From contig JUEB01000009.1 in assembly GCA_000802095.1 (NCBI GenBank), positions 186,001 through 250,000 of the forward strand: a stretch of 64,000 bases of DNA. Direction: 5' to 3'. The DNA is from Peptococcaceae bacterium BICA1-7 (GTDB taxonomy: Bacteria > Bacillota > Desulfotomaculia > Desulfotomaculales > Desulfocucumaceae). Below the pieces are notes generated by a model that saw only the letters and a list, made by a program, of their open reading frames with translations, was not told the DNA's origin and did not search any database. Within the stretch, counting starts at the first letter, position 1; every line of letters starts with the position of its first letter. Below, piece by piece: positions 34,019 through 43,596 of the stretch. The translations under genes and the position numbers were made by a program.

Positions 34019-34903
34019 TTACACCTTATCAGGTTCATTGCGACCCAGTATTCCGGTCGGCCGTACAAGAAGAACCAGTATCAGAATGAAAAAGGCTATG
34101 GCATCACGAAGCTGGGAAGAAAGAAACGCCGAAGTGAGGGTTTCCACCTGCCCCATTATTATAGCTCCCAGGACCGCGCCGGGAATTATTCCGATACCTC
34201 CCAGAACAGCCGCCGTAAACGCTTTCAGGCCCGGCATGATACCCATGAAGGGGTGAATCTGCGGGTATGCTATGGCGTAGAGCACACCGCCCGCCGCCGC
34301 AAAGGCCGACCCTATGGCAAAGGTCATCGATATGGTGTTATCAACATTTACTCCCATCAGCCTGGCAGCATTGTGATCCACCGATACGGTGCGCATGGCC
34401 ATTCCTACCTTGGTGCGGTATATAAGAAACTGTAAAAGAGCAAGCATAATAAGCACGGTTACAAAAACAATTACCTGTATATTCGTTATATTCAGCCCCA
34501 ATACGTTCCAGTGTACTTCCTCAAAGGGCCTCTGCACCACTCTGTAGTTGGGACCGAAAACAAATTTCAGGCTGCTGAAAAACTCAAGGAATAAGGATAC
34601 TCCCAGGGCGCTTATGAGCGCCGCAATTTTTGGGGCATACCTCAGCGGGCGGTAGGCTATCCTTTCGATAATCACTCCAAGGGCGGAGCAGACTACCATG
34701 GCGGTAAGCACCGCCAGCGGCACAGACATTCCCCACTGGGTAAAGCCGAAATATCCTACAAAGGCGCCCACCATGAAAACGTCTCCGTGGGCAAAGTTGA
34801 TAAGTTTTACCACCCCGTAAACCATGGTATAGCCCAGGGCTATCAGCGCGTACATAAGGCCGAGCTGAAGCCCGTTAATTATTTGATCTGCTAGGTTCTC
34901 CAA
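34019..34903 (-). CDS. livH: Branched-chain amino acid ABC transporter permease LivH
   Basis: 294-residue permease with about eight helices. The start, IINGLQLGLMYALIALGYTMVYGV, and the INFAHGDVFMVGAF, RTVSVDHNAARLMGVNVD and LGGIGIIPGAVLG blocks are classical LivH. It lies 69 bp after livK, separated by a hairpin that may tune expression of downstream genes. Confidence 0.93.
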   Translation of the reverse strand: MENLADQIINGLQLGLMYALIALGYTMVYGVVKLINFAHGDVFMVGAFVGYFGFTQWGMSVPLAVLTAMVVCSALGVIIERIAYRPLRYAPKIAALISALGVSLFLEFFSSLKFVFGPNYRVVQRPFEEVHWNVLGLNITNIQVIVFVTVLIMLALLQFLIYRTKVGMAMRTVSVDHNAARLMGVNVDNTISMTFAIGSAFAAAGGVLYAIAYPQIHPFMGIMPGLKAFTAAVLGGIGIIPGAVLGAIIMGQVETLTSAFLSSQLRDAIAFFILILVLLVRPTGILGRNEPDKV

Positions 34904-34932
34904 ATATGCTGCCCCCTTGATATTTCATAATC

Positions 34933-34957
34933 GCGGGGAGGAATTAATCCTCCCCGC
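34933..34957 (-). promoter_or_regulatory. Intra-operon hairpin between livK and livH
   Basis: Perfect 10-bp stem GCGGGGAGGA / TCCTCCCCGC with a five-base loop. On the minus strand it is not followed by a T run, so it is more likely an mRNA-stabilising or attenuating hairpin protecting the livK message than a full terminator. Confidence 0.6.
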
Positions 34958-34972
34958 TTTTTAGTCACTTAT

Positions 34973-36124
34973 TTATGGGGTAACAGTTGCTACGAAAGTC
35001 TGCTTTCCGTCTTTAATCTGAAGAAGTGTCGCAGCCTTGATGGGGTTGCCGTCCTTATCAAAGGTTATCTTGCCGCTTACAGTCTGGAAGTCCTTGGTAT
35101 TCTGCATGGCGGTCTTGATTGCATCGGCATCCTTGCTGTTGGCGGTCTTGATGGCATTCAGCTCAAGCAGGGTGGCATCATAGGCCAGAGCGGCCAGAGC
35201 GTCGGGAACCTTGCCATACTTGGCCTTATAGTCATCTACGAACTTTTTAACCTGCGGGCTGGGGTCATCAGCAGAGTAGTGGTTGGTGAAGTAGGATCCT
35301 TCCATAGTTTTGTAGTCCAGCTCGGGGGAATCCCAGCCGTCACCACCGATAAATACAGCCTTAATGCCTTTTTCCCTGGCCTGCTTGCCAATTAGGCTGA
35401 CCTTCTGGTAGTAGTCGGGCAGGTAGAGAACGTCCGGGTTTTTCTTGGCTATGTTGGTAAGCACCGCGCTAAAGTCCACATCATCCTTGGAATAGGCCAG
35501 GAAGTCGGTGACTTGCCCGCCGCCTGCCTCAAAGCTGGCCTTAAAGTTGTTGGCCAGTCCGATGGTGTAGTCATTGCCCTGGTCATACAGTACAGCCGCG
35601 GTTTTCTTTTTCAGGTTGTCCAGCGCGAATTTGGCGCCGACTTTGCCCTGGAAGGGGTCGATGAAGCAGGCGCGGAAAACATAGTCCTTGCGCTTGCCGT
35701 CTTCAACGGTAACCTTTTCGTTGGTAGCTGTGCCGGTTAGCATAACCACCTTGCTTTCGTTGGCCATTTTGGAAACCGGAATGGTGGTTTTTGATGTCAC
35801 TGAACCAACTAAAACATTTACCCTATCCTGGGAGATTAGCTTGGTGGCAACGTTCATGGCCTCGGTGGCGTCGTTGCGGTCATCAGCCTGCACCAGCTCG
35901 ATTGTGAAGTCTCCCGCTTTGTAATTGGCCTGCTCCAGGGCCAGCTTGACAGCGTTGACGGTTGATTCGCCGAAGGTCTTAACATCTCCGGTCAGAGGGG
36001 CGATAACACCCATTTTGATAGTTTTGTCATCCGCTTTTTTGTCGCCGCCGCAGCCGGACACAACCAATGCCATGGACAGCAGGACAACCATTAAAACAAC
36101 AAACCATTTGGACTTAATTCTCAT
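34973..36124 (-). CDS. livK: Branched-chain amino acid ABC transporter substrate-binding lipoprotein
   Basis: 383-residue periplasmic-type binding protein anchored as a lipoprotein: signal peptide with the lipobox LVVSGC (Cys25), then a linker and the type I fold (MGVIAPLTGDVKTFGESTVNAVKLAL, VNVLVGSVTSKTTIPVS). First gene of livKHMGF; the usual gene order supports branched-chain amino-acid uptake, though binding proteins of this family also take other amides and amino acids. GGGGAGG precedes the ATG. The 390 bp upstream hold the promoter region and a possible short leader frame (36114-36263). Confidence 0.93.
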   Translation of the reverse strand: MRIKSKWFVVLMVVLLSMALVVSGCGGDKKADDKTIKMGVIAPLTGDVKTFGESTVNAVKLALEQANYKAGDFTIELVQADDRNDATEAMNVATKLISQDRVNVLVGSVTSKTTIPVSKMANESKVVMLTGTATNEKVTVEDGKRKDYVFRACFIDPFQGKVGAKFALDNLKKKTAAVLYDQGNDYTIGLANNFKASFEAGGGQVTDFLAYSKDDVDFSAVLTNIAKKNPDVLYLPDYYQKVSLIGKQAREKGIKAVFIGGDGWDSPELDYKTMEGSYFTNHYSADDPSPQVKKFVDDYKAKYGKVPDALAALAYDATLLELNAIKTANSKDADAIKTAMQNTKDFQTVSGKITFDKDGNPIKAATLLQIKDGKQTFVATVTP

Positions 36125-36324
36125 CTACCAGTAAACCTCCCCATAAATTAAAATAACCCCAGAATAATGCTAAAAACTCACCTCCCGGCAACAAACTAAA
36201 AACTACTCCGGACTGATTACCGTCCCACCCAGAGTGATAATTAGACGTTTCATAATTCAACATCTTTTTTTTAATTCCTCCTTAATGAAATTTATATCAA
36301 TATGTTTATTTTTTTCTAATAATT

Positions 36325-36350
36325 AAAAGAGACCCCGCAGGGTCTCTTTA
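36325..36350 (-). terminator. Terminator of the MTAP-type phosphorylase gene
   Basis: AAAGAGACCC/GGGTCTCTTT perfect stem with CGCA loop; on the minus strand it is followed by TTTTAATT. Confidence 0.8.
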
Positions 36351-36514
36351 TAAAATACAGAAAAAACTATTCTTTTTTAAATACAATGTTAAAACAAACC
36401 GAACCTGGAGAATTAACCCCGTTTTTAGGTGTTTTATCCCCTCAATTCCCACCTCCCCTGCCCTGTTATTATATATATATTGCCCTTAATAAAAAATTTA
36501 CCTGGTAATTGTTT

Positions 36515-37327
36515 TCATTTTAATAGTGTGTCCCTGCGCAGTTCCGGACACCCACAGTCCTGCTCCCCGGACAGTTCAGCCAGTGCGCTCAAGACTATTT
36601 GGGCCACCTTTTGAGAAAGCCCGTAAAATATATCCTTCAGCTCACCATGATCCCAGTCCCGGATAACCCCCTCGGCGTAGTTTACCACTATGTCGACCCT
36701 TCCATAGCAGGCCCCTATCTCCCTGGCCAGATACACCTCGGGACACATGCTCTGGCCTATTACATCGGCCCCAGCCCTGCCCAGCATAACCACCTCGGCC
36801 CTGCTCTCAAAGTGCCTTCCATCGGTAACGGCGTAAACTCCCCGGTCAAAAATTCTTCCTTCGTAATGCTTTTGGGAGGCCTTTAATAAAGAGTTTTTAA
36901 TATCAGGGCAGACAGCCTGCCTCATGGCCAGCAGGTAGGGTCCTCCCAGGCTTACATCCTTGCGCATGGACATGTCTATATAGTCGGAGGGTATCAATAA
37001 ATCCCTGGGGTTTAACAGGTGGTTCACCGATCCGACACCCCCGTCGGCTATAATTCTTTTTACCCCGGCCTCCCTGAAAACCCAGAATATCTGCTGGGAG
37101 GCTGCCGCCCTGGTAACACCCGGCCTCCACCCGTGCATCCTGACGGTGGCCACCTTTTTACCTCCCAGGTTGAAAAACTTTACCGGGGGGCTGTCCCCGT
37201 ACGGAGTGGAAAAAACTGTACCCTGACTGATTACCTCCACCCCGCCGAGGCTCAAATCTTCCGGAAAAATAATGCTGTAAGTGCTTGACCCGCCTATTAC
37301 GGCGTAGTCGGCCCGGGGTATCTGCAT
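36515..37327 (-). CDS. MTAP-family purine nucleoside phosphorylase
   Basis: 270-residue phosphorylase-superfamily protein. Visible blocks: YAVIGGSSTYS at the N-terminus, VRMHGWRPGVTRAAASQQIFW, GGVGSVNHLLNP, and RAGADVIGQSMCPEVYLAREIGACYG with the base-binding region. It cleaves 5'-methylthioadenosine, methylthioinosine or a purine nucleoside with phosphate; which one is not clear. SQKVAQIVLSALAEL near the end is typical. In a three-gene minus-strand run with adk and a methyltransferase. Confidence 0.88.
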   Translation of the reverse strand: MQIPRADYAVIGGSSTYSIIFPEDLSLGGVEVISQGTVFSTPYGDSPPVKFFNLGGKKVATVRMHGWRPGVTRAAASQQIFWVFREAGVKRIIADGGVGSVNHLLNPRDLLIPSDYIDMSMRKDVSLGGPYLLAMRQAVCPDIKNSLLKASQKHYEGRIFDRGVYAVTDGRHFESRAEVVMLGRAGADVIGQSMCPEVYLAREIGACYGRVDIVVNYAEGVIRDWDHGELKDIFYGLSQKVAQIVLSALAELSGEQDCGCPELRRDTLLK

Positions 37328-37350
37328 AGGCCCGGCTACCTCCTTTTATT

Positions 37351-38091
37351 CTATGATTTACGGGCCACGTAAAAATGGCGCCTGCTTTTTTCATGGGGAG
37401 GATTGAAAGAAAAGGAGTCAAATACGGCCAGCTGCATAAAACCTGCCCTTTCCAACATTCTTTCAATATACTCGGGAGGGTATCCCCTCTCCCGGTGGGT
37501 CTCGGAGAATTTCCGGTATAAATCTCCCTCCCGGGTAAAGCAGGTTATGCTCACCGTCCACAGTGAATCGGCAGTGTCATGTTCAGTTCTGTATATTATT
37601 GTTCTCTCATCCTCATCTATAACTACCGGACGGCCATCGGACTCTCCTATCCACTTTACCGCGTTTAGATCGAATACAAACATACCGCCCTCCACCAGAT
37701 TATTAAAGGTGTTCTTAAAAACCTTTTCCAGATCCCCAGAATCGATAATATAATTAAGGCCGTCATGGAAGCAGGTAACCAGCTCCACCTGGCTTCTGAG
37801 CAGAAAACTCCTCATATCTCCAATATGGTACTCCACGCTGAGGCCACTTTTAATTGTTTTTTCCCTGGCCACCGCAATCATGCCGGGTGAAATATCCATC
37901 CCAATGGAGTGATAACCTTTTTTGGCGAAGGGAAGAATAGTGTTTCCGGTGCCGCAGGCCAGATCCAGCACACTTTCCGCTTTATAGCCATAATGGCCGG
38001 TTAGGGACTCCACATAGTTTATCCAGCCCTCAAAGTCCACTCCCGAAACTAGATCATCGTATACTGTATAAAGGCCCGCGTAGCTTTTCAC
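37351..38091 (-). CDS. Class I SAM-dependent methyltransferase
   Basis: 246 residues with the Rossmann SAM motif VLDLACGTGNTILPFAKKGY near residue 45, motif II GMFVFDLNAVKW and IGDMRSF. Small-molecule or protein methyltransferase; substrate unknown. It is 23 bp upstream of the MTAP-type gene, so the two could be linked through methylation by-product salvage (speculation). Confidence 0.85.
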   Translation of the reverse strand: MKSYAGLYTVYDDLVSGVDFEGWINYVESLTGHYGYKAESVLDLACGTGNTILPFAKKGYHSIGMDISPGMIAVAREKTIKSGLSVEYHIGDMRSFLLRSQVELVTCFHDGLNYIIDSGDLEKVFKNTFNNLVEGGMFVFDLNAVKWIGESDGRPVVIDEDERTIIYRTEHDTADSLWTVSITCFTREGDLYRKFSETHRERGYPPEYIERMLERAGFMQLAVFDSFSFNPPHEKSRRHFYVARKS

Positions 38092-38113
38092 CCGCCGCTC
38101 CTCCTGTGTTATA

Positions 38114-38140
38114 TAAAAACCCCGGTTTTACCGGGGTTTT
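38114..38140 (-). terminator. Terminator of adk
   Basis: AAAACCCCGG/CCGGGGTTTT with loop TTTTA, followed by TTTATATAA on the minus strand; 80 bases after the adk stop. Confidence 0.85.
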
Positions 38141-38220
38141 AGAGTTAATATACAACAAATGGCTTGACCGTCTGTCTCCTTTATTCTATCTCCCGACAGA
38201 AATTATCTAGCAAAAGGAGA

Positions 38221-38865
38221 TTATTTCTTAAGAGCCTTCACTATTTCGTCCAGAACCTTTTTAATTTCCTGATCTCCGTTGATATCCATCAGGAGCCCTT
38301 TTCCCTTGTAATAGTCGATAAGGGGCTGGGTCTTGTCCTGGTATGCCTTAAGCCTTGTTCCCACTGACTCCTCATTGTCGTCTGTCCTCTGGTACAGCTC
38401 GCCGCCGCAAGTATTGCACTTGCCCTCGGCCTTCGGGGGGTTGAAAATTACGTGATAAGACGCGCCGCAGCCCTTGCACACTCTTCTGCCGGTCAGGCGG
38501 GCCATCAGCTTATCCAGGGGAACCACTATATTTACTACCCCATCCAGCTTTATATCCAGTGAGGCAAGAGTCTTATCCAGGGCGCCGGCCTGCTCCACGG
38601 TGCGGGGGAAGCCGTCCAGCAGGAATCCTCCCTTGGTGTCAGGCTGAGACAGCCTTTCCTTGACCATTCCGATAACCACCTCATCCGGAACGAGTGCGCC
38701 CTGGTCCATATATTCCTTGGCCTTTTTGCCCATTTCAGTGCCCTGCTTTATTGCCTCGCGAAACATGTCCCCCGTGGAGATATGGACGATATTCAGTTCC
38801 TTTACCAGCACTTCGGCCTGGGTTCCCTTACCAGCGCCGGGCGGTCCCATGATCAGTAAATTCAA
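38221..38865 (-). CDS. adk: Adenylate kinase, zinc-LID type
   Basis: 214-residue adenylate kinase. P-loop [11 protein letters not shown] at the N-terminus, GFPRT near residue 85, and a zinc-finger LID with four cysteines (CKGCGASY and later [11 protein letters not shown], residues about 129-155), as is usual in Gram-positive thermophile-type enzymes. It is monocistronic, away from the ribosomal protein cluster that often holds adk. Confidence 0.95.
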   Translation of the reverse strand: MNLLIMGPPGAGKGTQAEVLVKELNIVHISTGDMFREAIKQGTEMGKKAKEYMDQGALVPDEVVIGMVKERLSQPDTKGGFLLDGFPRTVEQAGALDKTLASLDIKLDGVVNIVVPLDKLMARLTGRRVCKGCGASYHVIFNPPKAEGKCNTCGGELYQRTDDNEESVGTRLKAYQDKTQPLIDYYKGKGLLMDINGDQEIKKVLDEIVKALKK

Positions 38866-39007
38866 ATCAATCCCCTCCCAGTTAAATATTGTATCTAAAT
38901 ATTAATTATAGCATGCGTATCCTTTTCAGGAAATATTTTAACCTTTTTTTCTTTCCGGGGGCATCTTCCGATATCTGGAATAATTTCCTGGACACAGATT
39001 AATTAGC

Positions 39008-39024
39008 ATACTATTATTTAGTAT
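39008..39024. promoter_or_regulatory. Inverted repeat upstream of the MFS exporter, possible MarR operator
   Basis: ATACTA-TTATT-TAGTAT, a perfect 6-bp-arm palindrome about 40 bp before the exporter gene, whose partner is a MarR-family gene. Candidate repressor site only. Confidence 0.4.
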
Positions 39025-39061
39025 AGTAATTTATTATAGCTTGTGTTTCCCGGGAGTATTT

Positions 39062-40606
39062 ATGAAAAAAAACGATCAGCCCAGTGTATCCTTCTGGATA
39101 CCTTTATTTGTGGTAGTGCTGGGAGCCTTTGCGGCAATACTGAACAACAGCTCCATAAATGTGGCCCTGCCCAAAATGATGGCCATTTTCGGCGTATCGG
39201 CGGACGAGGCCCAGTGGGTGCTGACTGCCTATATGCTTACTTCCGGGGTGGTAATTCCTGTTACCGGCTACCTGGGTGACGCCTTCGGAACAAAAAGAAC
39301 CTACCTTTTTGCCCTGGCGGTGTTCATGGCAGGATCGCTGCTGTGCGGCCTGGCCTGGAGCAATAATTCCCTGATTGTGGCCAGGATTATACAGGGCATC
39401 GGGGGCGGCGCCATAATGCCTGTCAGTATGGCCATCGTGTACAGGATAGTGCCCCGTAATAAGATCGGCACTGCCCTGGGGGTATGGGGAATGGCGGTGA
39501 TCACCGCCCCGGCCATAGGCCCCACCCTGGGAGGGTATGTAGTTGACCATATGAGCTGGCGTTTTCTTTTTACCCTAAATGTCCCGGTAGCTGTGCTGGC
39601 CATTGCCCTTGGAGCCATGCTGCTGCCGGAGAGCGGGGCCAACCGGGACCTTAAATTTGATCTGTGGGGATTTTTGACTTCGGCCATCGGCTGTTTTACC
39701 CTGCTTCTGGCGCTGAGCCAGGGGCACAAGGAAGGGTGGGACTCCTTTTATATTATATTTCTTTTAATCTTTTCTTTATCTATGCTGCTTCTGTTTGTCA
39801 TGATTGAGCTTTCTATTCCCTATCCCATGCTTAATCTGAGGCTTTTCAAAAACAGTATTTTTTCCATCAGTGTTTTCGGAGGCAGCCTAATTTCCCTGGG
39901 ACTTTTTGGGGGTATGTTCCTGCTGCCTATATTTACCCAGAATCTAATGGGCAAAACCCCTATGGAAACTGGCCTTATGCTTATGCCCGCCGCCCTTGTG
40001 TCGGCCGTAATGATGCCTATCAGCGGGCACCTGTTTGACAGGATAGGCCCCCGGGCTATAACCATCACCGGCCTTTTGATACTTGCCCTGGGCACCTGGG
40101 AGTTTAAGAACCTTAGTATAGACTCAACCGTGTTTTACATAACTGTAGTAGCAGCCATCCGCTCCCTGGGCATGGGCCTGGCCATGATGCCTATGACTAC
40201 AGCGGGTATGAACACCATACCTCCCCCCGAAGTAGGCAGGGCCTCGTCCCTGAGCAACGTCTGCAGGCAGGTGGCCGGTTCCTTCGGAGTGGCCATGCTG
40301 ACCACAATTATGCAGGGGCGGCAGACACTGCACCTGGCCCACCTCTCGGAATCGGTTTCCGCTGGATCGCCGGCAGCGTCTCAGTTCATCCGGGATCTGA
40401 GCGGCATGCCGGGCCTGGCAGGGGATGCCGGGCAGGCAACTGCCCTGTCAGTGATTTCCGGCCTTGCGGCCAGGCAGTCTATGGTGCTGGCCATTGACGA
40501 CACCTTTATTGTGGCTACACTGTTTATCGCCATAGCTGTACCTTTTGCCTTTTTCCTTGGCAGTGGCAAAAAAAACACTGTTCCGGACGAGAAAATAAAG
40601 CCCTGA
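39062..40606 (+). CDS. MFS drug exporter, DHA2 (EmrB/QacA) family
   Basis: 514-residue 14-helix transporter. The start, GAFAAILNNSSINVALPKMMAIFGVS, and LTAYMLTSGVVIPVTGYLGDAFG with motif A, plus GIGGGAIMPVSMA and motif C (GVWGMAVITAPAIGPTLGG) are typical of EmrB. The ATG at 39062 follows CGGGAG. Exports hydrophobic compounds or antibiotics. It lies upstream of a MarR regulator gene, the common repressor-exporter arrangement. Confidence 0.92.
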   Translation: MKKNDQPSVSFWIPLFVVVLGAFAAILNNSSINVALPKMMAIFGVSADEAQWVLTAYMLTSGVVIPVTGYLGDAFGTKRTYLFALAVFMAGSLLCGLAWSNNSLIVARIIQGIGGGAIMPVSMAIVYRIVPRNKIGTALGVWGMAVITAPAIGPTLGGYVVDHMSWRFLFTLNVPVAVLAIALGAMLLPESGANRDLKFDLWGFLTSAIGCFTLLLALSQGHKEGWDSFYIIFLLIFSLSMLLLFVMIELSIPYPMLNLRLFKNSIFSISVFGGSLISLGLFGGMFLLPIFTQNLMGKTPMETGLMLMPAALVSAVMMPISGHLFDRIGPRAITITGLLILALGTWEFKNLSIDSTVFYITVVAAIRSLGMGLAMMPMTTAGMNTIPPPEVGRASSLSNVCRQVAGSFGVAMLTTIMQGRQTLHLAHLSESVSAGSPAASQFIRDLSGMPGLAGDAGQATALSVISGLAARQSMVLAIDDTFIVATLFIAIAVPFAFFLGSGKKNTVPDEKIKP

Positions 40607-40639
40607 TACAGTGAATAATCAAACCGTAGAGAGGTTATT

Positions 40640-41116
40640 ATGCAGAAAAAGGAACCACTTCTTACTTCTTCCTTTCACCAGGCCTATAAAAGCACTAAAA
40701 AGATTTTTTACTGCCTGGGTCAGGAGCAGGGCCTGCCGATAGCCCAGTGGTCGGCCCTGAAAACACTGTGGAATGTTGACGGCCTGACTATTTCAGAAAT
40801 GGGGGAAAAGCTTTTTATAAAGAACAGCACCATGACTGCCCTTATTGACCGCATGGAAAGGGACGGGCTTGTCCGCAGGGAGAGAGACCCCCTTGACCGC
40901 AGGTCTGTCCGGGTATTTCTCAGTGAAAAGGGGGCCTGCCTCAAAGACAGTGTTCCCGACCTTGAGGTCTATTTCAGGAAAACTGTGAGCAGTGTTTTAA
41001 GCGAGGAGGAGATTAGCACCTTAATTCTACTGCTGGACAAAATGTCCGTAGGTCTTGGCAATTATCTGGAAAATAATAAGAACTGCACACTTCAAAAAGA
41101 AAACTGCTGTCCGTAG
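40640..41116 (+). CDS. MarR-family transcription regulator
   Basis: 158 residues with a central winged helix (LTISEMGEKLFIKNSTMTALIDRMERDGLV) and wing RRERDPLDRRSVRVFLSEKG, typical MarR. The C-terminus has two Cys (NCTLQKENCCP) that could sense oxidants. It sits 33 bp after the exporter and probably represses it, perhaps through the palindrome at 39008. Confidence 0.9.
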   Translation: MQKKEPLLTSSFHQAYKSTKKIFYCLGQEQGLPIAQWSALKTLWNVDGLTISEMGEKLFIKNSTMTALIDRMERDGLVRRERDPLDRRSVRVFLSEKGACLKDSVPDLEVYFRKTVSSVLSEEEISTLILLLDKMSVGLGNYLENNKNCTLQKENCCP

Positions 41117-41231
41117 GAGGGCACAATCACTTTGGCGCCCGGGAACTCTCTCCTTATCGCCTTAACAAAGTCACTGGTATCAATAGTTCAATTTACCCCT
41201 TTTAAAAAGATTTGAAAAGAATGGAAAAAGC

Positions 41232-43490
41232 CTAAGCAAACTGGCTTTTCTCTCCGGTATAATAAAGGGCCAGCCGGTGGAGCGCCCTGGTACAGGCAAT
41301 ATACAAAAGCTTTCTGTCATGCCCGGTGAAATAATTTTTCCTGGAGACATCATCCACAAGCACCACATCAAATTCCAGACCCTTGGCAGTATAGGCTGGA
41401 ATGACCAGCGCCCCTTTTTTAAGCTCCCTGCTATTTCCCGCCAGGTTTACCTCTGTCAGATCTTTGAGCCTGGAGTAAAGCGCCTCGGCTCCGGCCCGGC
41501 TCTTGGTAATCACCGCAATGGAACGGTAGCCCTGAGCAAAGTAGAGGTCTATATCCTCAGCAATAGCCCGGTCAGCCTGGTGCCGGTCCTCCCTGCGCAC
41601 CACCGCCGGCCTGGTTCCGTGCCGGTTAAAAGAAATAAATTCCTGTTCTCCGGCCAGCAGATTCCGGGTATACTGGTTTATTTCATAGGAGGAGCGGTAA
41701 CTTTTGTTCAAGACCAGCCTTAACGTCTTTTCCGCGCCCAGTATCTTGGTTATGTCATCATAGAGAGAAATATCCGCATCCCTTTCGATGGACTGGTGGA
41801 TATCCCCCAGCACAGTATATCTGGCATCTCTGAACAGCAGCTTAAAAACCTCATAATGTACAGGATAATAATCCTGCGCCTCGTCTATTACTACCTGCTT
41901 TATATCCGGAAACATACTGCTTCCTTCCACCCTCAGCTTCAGATACAGAAGCGGCCCGCAATCCTCATAGCGGGCATACCCTTTTTCAAGGCAGCCCCTG
42001 GTTGCGTCAATTATCTGATCTATATCCAAAGGCAGCGCCATACCCCTGGCAAGCCTATTAAAAAGCCTGGAATCGTCAAAAAGAGCTTTGTATAAATGCA
42101 CATAATCAACCTCTGTAAACCTGCGCAGCCTATCCATAAAGACCCTGGTTTTCTTAATGGACAGCAGCCGGCTGAAAGACTTTACCTCCAATTCATGCCC
42201 CTCGCTGTCCGCCACGGTCTTTTCTATTTTGGCAAGCCTCTTTCTCTGCAGAGGGTGCACCTTATTCAATATTATATTTTCAATTCTTTTCAGCCTCTTG
42301 GCCATAGGGGTTCCGTATTTATTGTCCAGAAAAATATTTTTAATCCTCTGCCTGGTTTCAATTACCCTGCCGTCATAGTAAACATCCTCAAAAGGGATCA
42401 TGCTCCGCTCAAAGTGCTGTATAAGCCTGTCAAGCAGCTTCACAAAACACAAGGACCCCTTAAACTCCATGCCGCTCCTTCTCAGCTCTGCTTCTCCCTG
42501 CCCCTGGGCAGTGGTCAGCAGCTCCAGCTGCCCGCTGCGCGGCTCGAACCTCATCCTGCCGTCAAAAAGCCTGGCGGCAATATCATCAAAGGTTATCTGA
42601 TCCACATTCTCTTCTCCCAGCTCGGGAAGCACACTGGATATATATTTACTGAAAACGGCATTGGGCGAAATTATAATAAAGCTGCTGCGATTTATGCCTG
42701 AGTTCATTCCCCTGTAAAGAAGAAAAGCAATCCGGTGCAGAGCTATGGATGTCTTCCCGCTTCCAACCACTCCCTGCACAATTAATATATCATTCTCGGT
42801 ATCCCTTATGGCTGTATCCTGTTCCTTTTGTATAGTTTCAACAATGTTTTTCATCCTTGGGGAGGCATTTTTACTTAGCACCTCCTGTAAGATTTCATCA
42901 TTTATCTTTATGCCGCAATCATAAAAGTATCTAAGCTGTGAATCCTTAATCTTATACTGCCTTTTTAAAAGCATTTCCCCGGAGATAATTCCTGCAGGGG
43001 CATCGTACCCGGCCCTTCCCGGCTCATGCTGATAGAACATGCCTGCAATTGGAGCACGCCAGTCATAAACAAGTATGCTGTTTGTCAGGGAGTCCATAAC
43101 ACTGGAGATTCCCACATAAATCTTGTCACTGACGGGCAATCCGTCCTCAATAAAATCGAACCTGCCAAAGTAAGGGGAGTCCAGCATCTTCTGCTGTCTC
43201 TCCACCTCTTTTAATGAGCCGTTGTAATACGCAGTCTGGTAGTTAACCTCAGAAAGGTATTGATTAGCCTCGGTAAGCCTGTCAAAGTCATTGGAGAAAT
43301 GAACAGTATTTTCATACATATCCCTTCTTATATCTACTAGCCTGCCCTTTCTTTCAACCAGTTCAGTTGTTTTTCTGTCCAGTTCACTTTTGATAAAAGA
43401 AGTTACCCTCTCAAGATAATCCGATTCTTCCCGGTGATTTTGCTGGTAGCTCCCCACTTCATCACACTCCACACTATAATCATTAATCAA
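41232..43490 (-). CDS. helD: HelD-type SF1 ATPase (RNA polymerase recycling factor family)
   Basis: 752 residues. An N-terminal coiled-coil arm (EESDYLERVTSFIKSELDRK), Walker A VQGVVGSGKTSIALHRIAF near residue 247, VIDEAQDYYP, and late motif TAKGLEFDVVLVDDV identify the UvrD/HelD family. HelD proteins bind RNA polymerase and free it from DNA using ATP. The linker region (SVMDSLTNSILVYDWRAPIAGMFYQ) is family-typical. Monocistronic; the region upstream carries a divergent strong promoter for a candidate sRNA. Confidence 0.92.
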   Translation of the reverse strand: MINDYSVECDEVGSYQQNHREESDYLERVTSFIKSELDRKTTELVERKGRLVDIRRDMYENTVHFSNDFDRLTEANQYLSEVNYQTAYYNGSLKEVERQQKMLDSPYFGRFDFIEDGLPVSDKIYVGISSVMDSLTNSILVYDWRAPIAGMFYQHEPGRAGYDAPAGIISGEMLLKRQYKIKDSQLRYFYDCGIKINDEILQEVLSKNASPRMKNIVETIQKEQDTAIRDTENDILIVQGVVGSGKTSIALHRIAFLLYRGMNSGINRSSFIIISPNAVFSKYISSVLPELGEENVDQITFDDIAARLFDGRMRFEPRSGQLELLTTAQGQGEAELRRSGMEFKGSLCFVKLLDRLIQHFERSMIPFEDVYYDGRVIETRQRIKNIFLDNKYGTPMAKRLKRIENIILNKVHPLQRKRLAKIEKTVADSEGHELEVKSFSRLLSIKKTRVFMDRLRRFTEVDYVHLYKALFDDSRLFNRLARGMALPLDIDQIIDATRGCLEKGYARYEDCGPLLYLKLRVEGSSMFPDIKQVVIDEAQDYYPVHYEVFKLLFRDARYTVLGDIHQSIERDADISLYDDITKILGAEKTLRLVLNKSYRSSYEINQYTRNLLAGEQEFISFNRHGTRPAVVRREDRHQADRAIAEDIDLYFAQGYRSIAVITKSRAGAEALYSRLKDLTEVNLAGNSRELKKGALVIPAYTAKGLEFDVVLVDDVSRKNYFTGHDRKLLYIACTRALHRLALYYTGEKSQFA

Positions 43491-43561
43491 TAATATTACA
43501 TTGTATTGTCACAACAATAATATTAACCTGTTAAAACAAACTTTATACCGCCTGCATACCA

Positions 43562-43590
43562 TTGACAGGACCGTATAATTATGATATAAT
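43562..43590 (+). promoter_or_regulatory. Consensus sigma-A promoter
   Basis: TTGACA (43562-43567) and TATAAT (43585-43590) with an exact 17-bp spacer, a perfect match to the housekeeping consensus. It points to the + strand and away from helD. Confidence 0.9.
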
Positions 43591-43596
43591 ATATAT

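Noticed and set aside
36125-36300. T-box leader upstream of livK
   Set aside because: GGTGGGAC resembles part of the T-box but the full antiterminator sequence and specifier stem-loop are missing.
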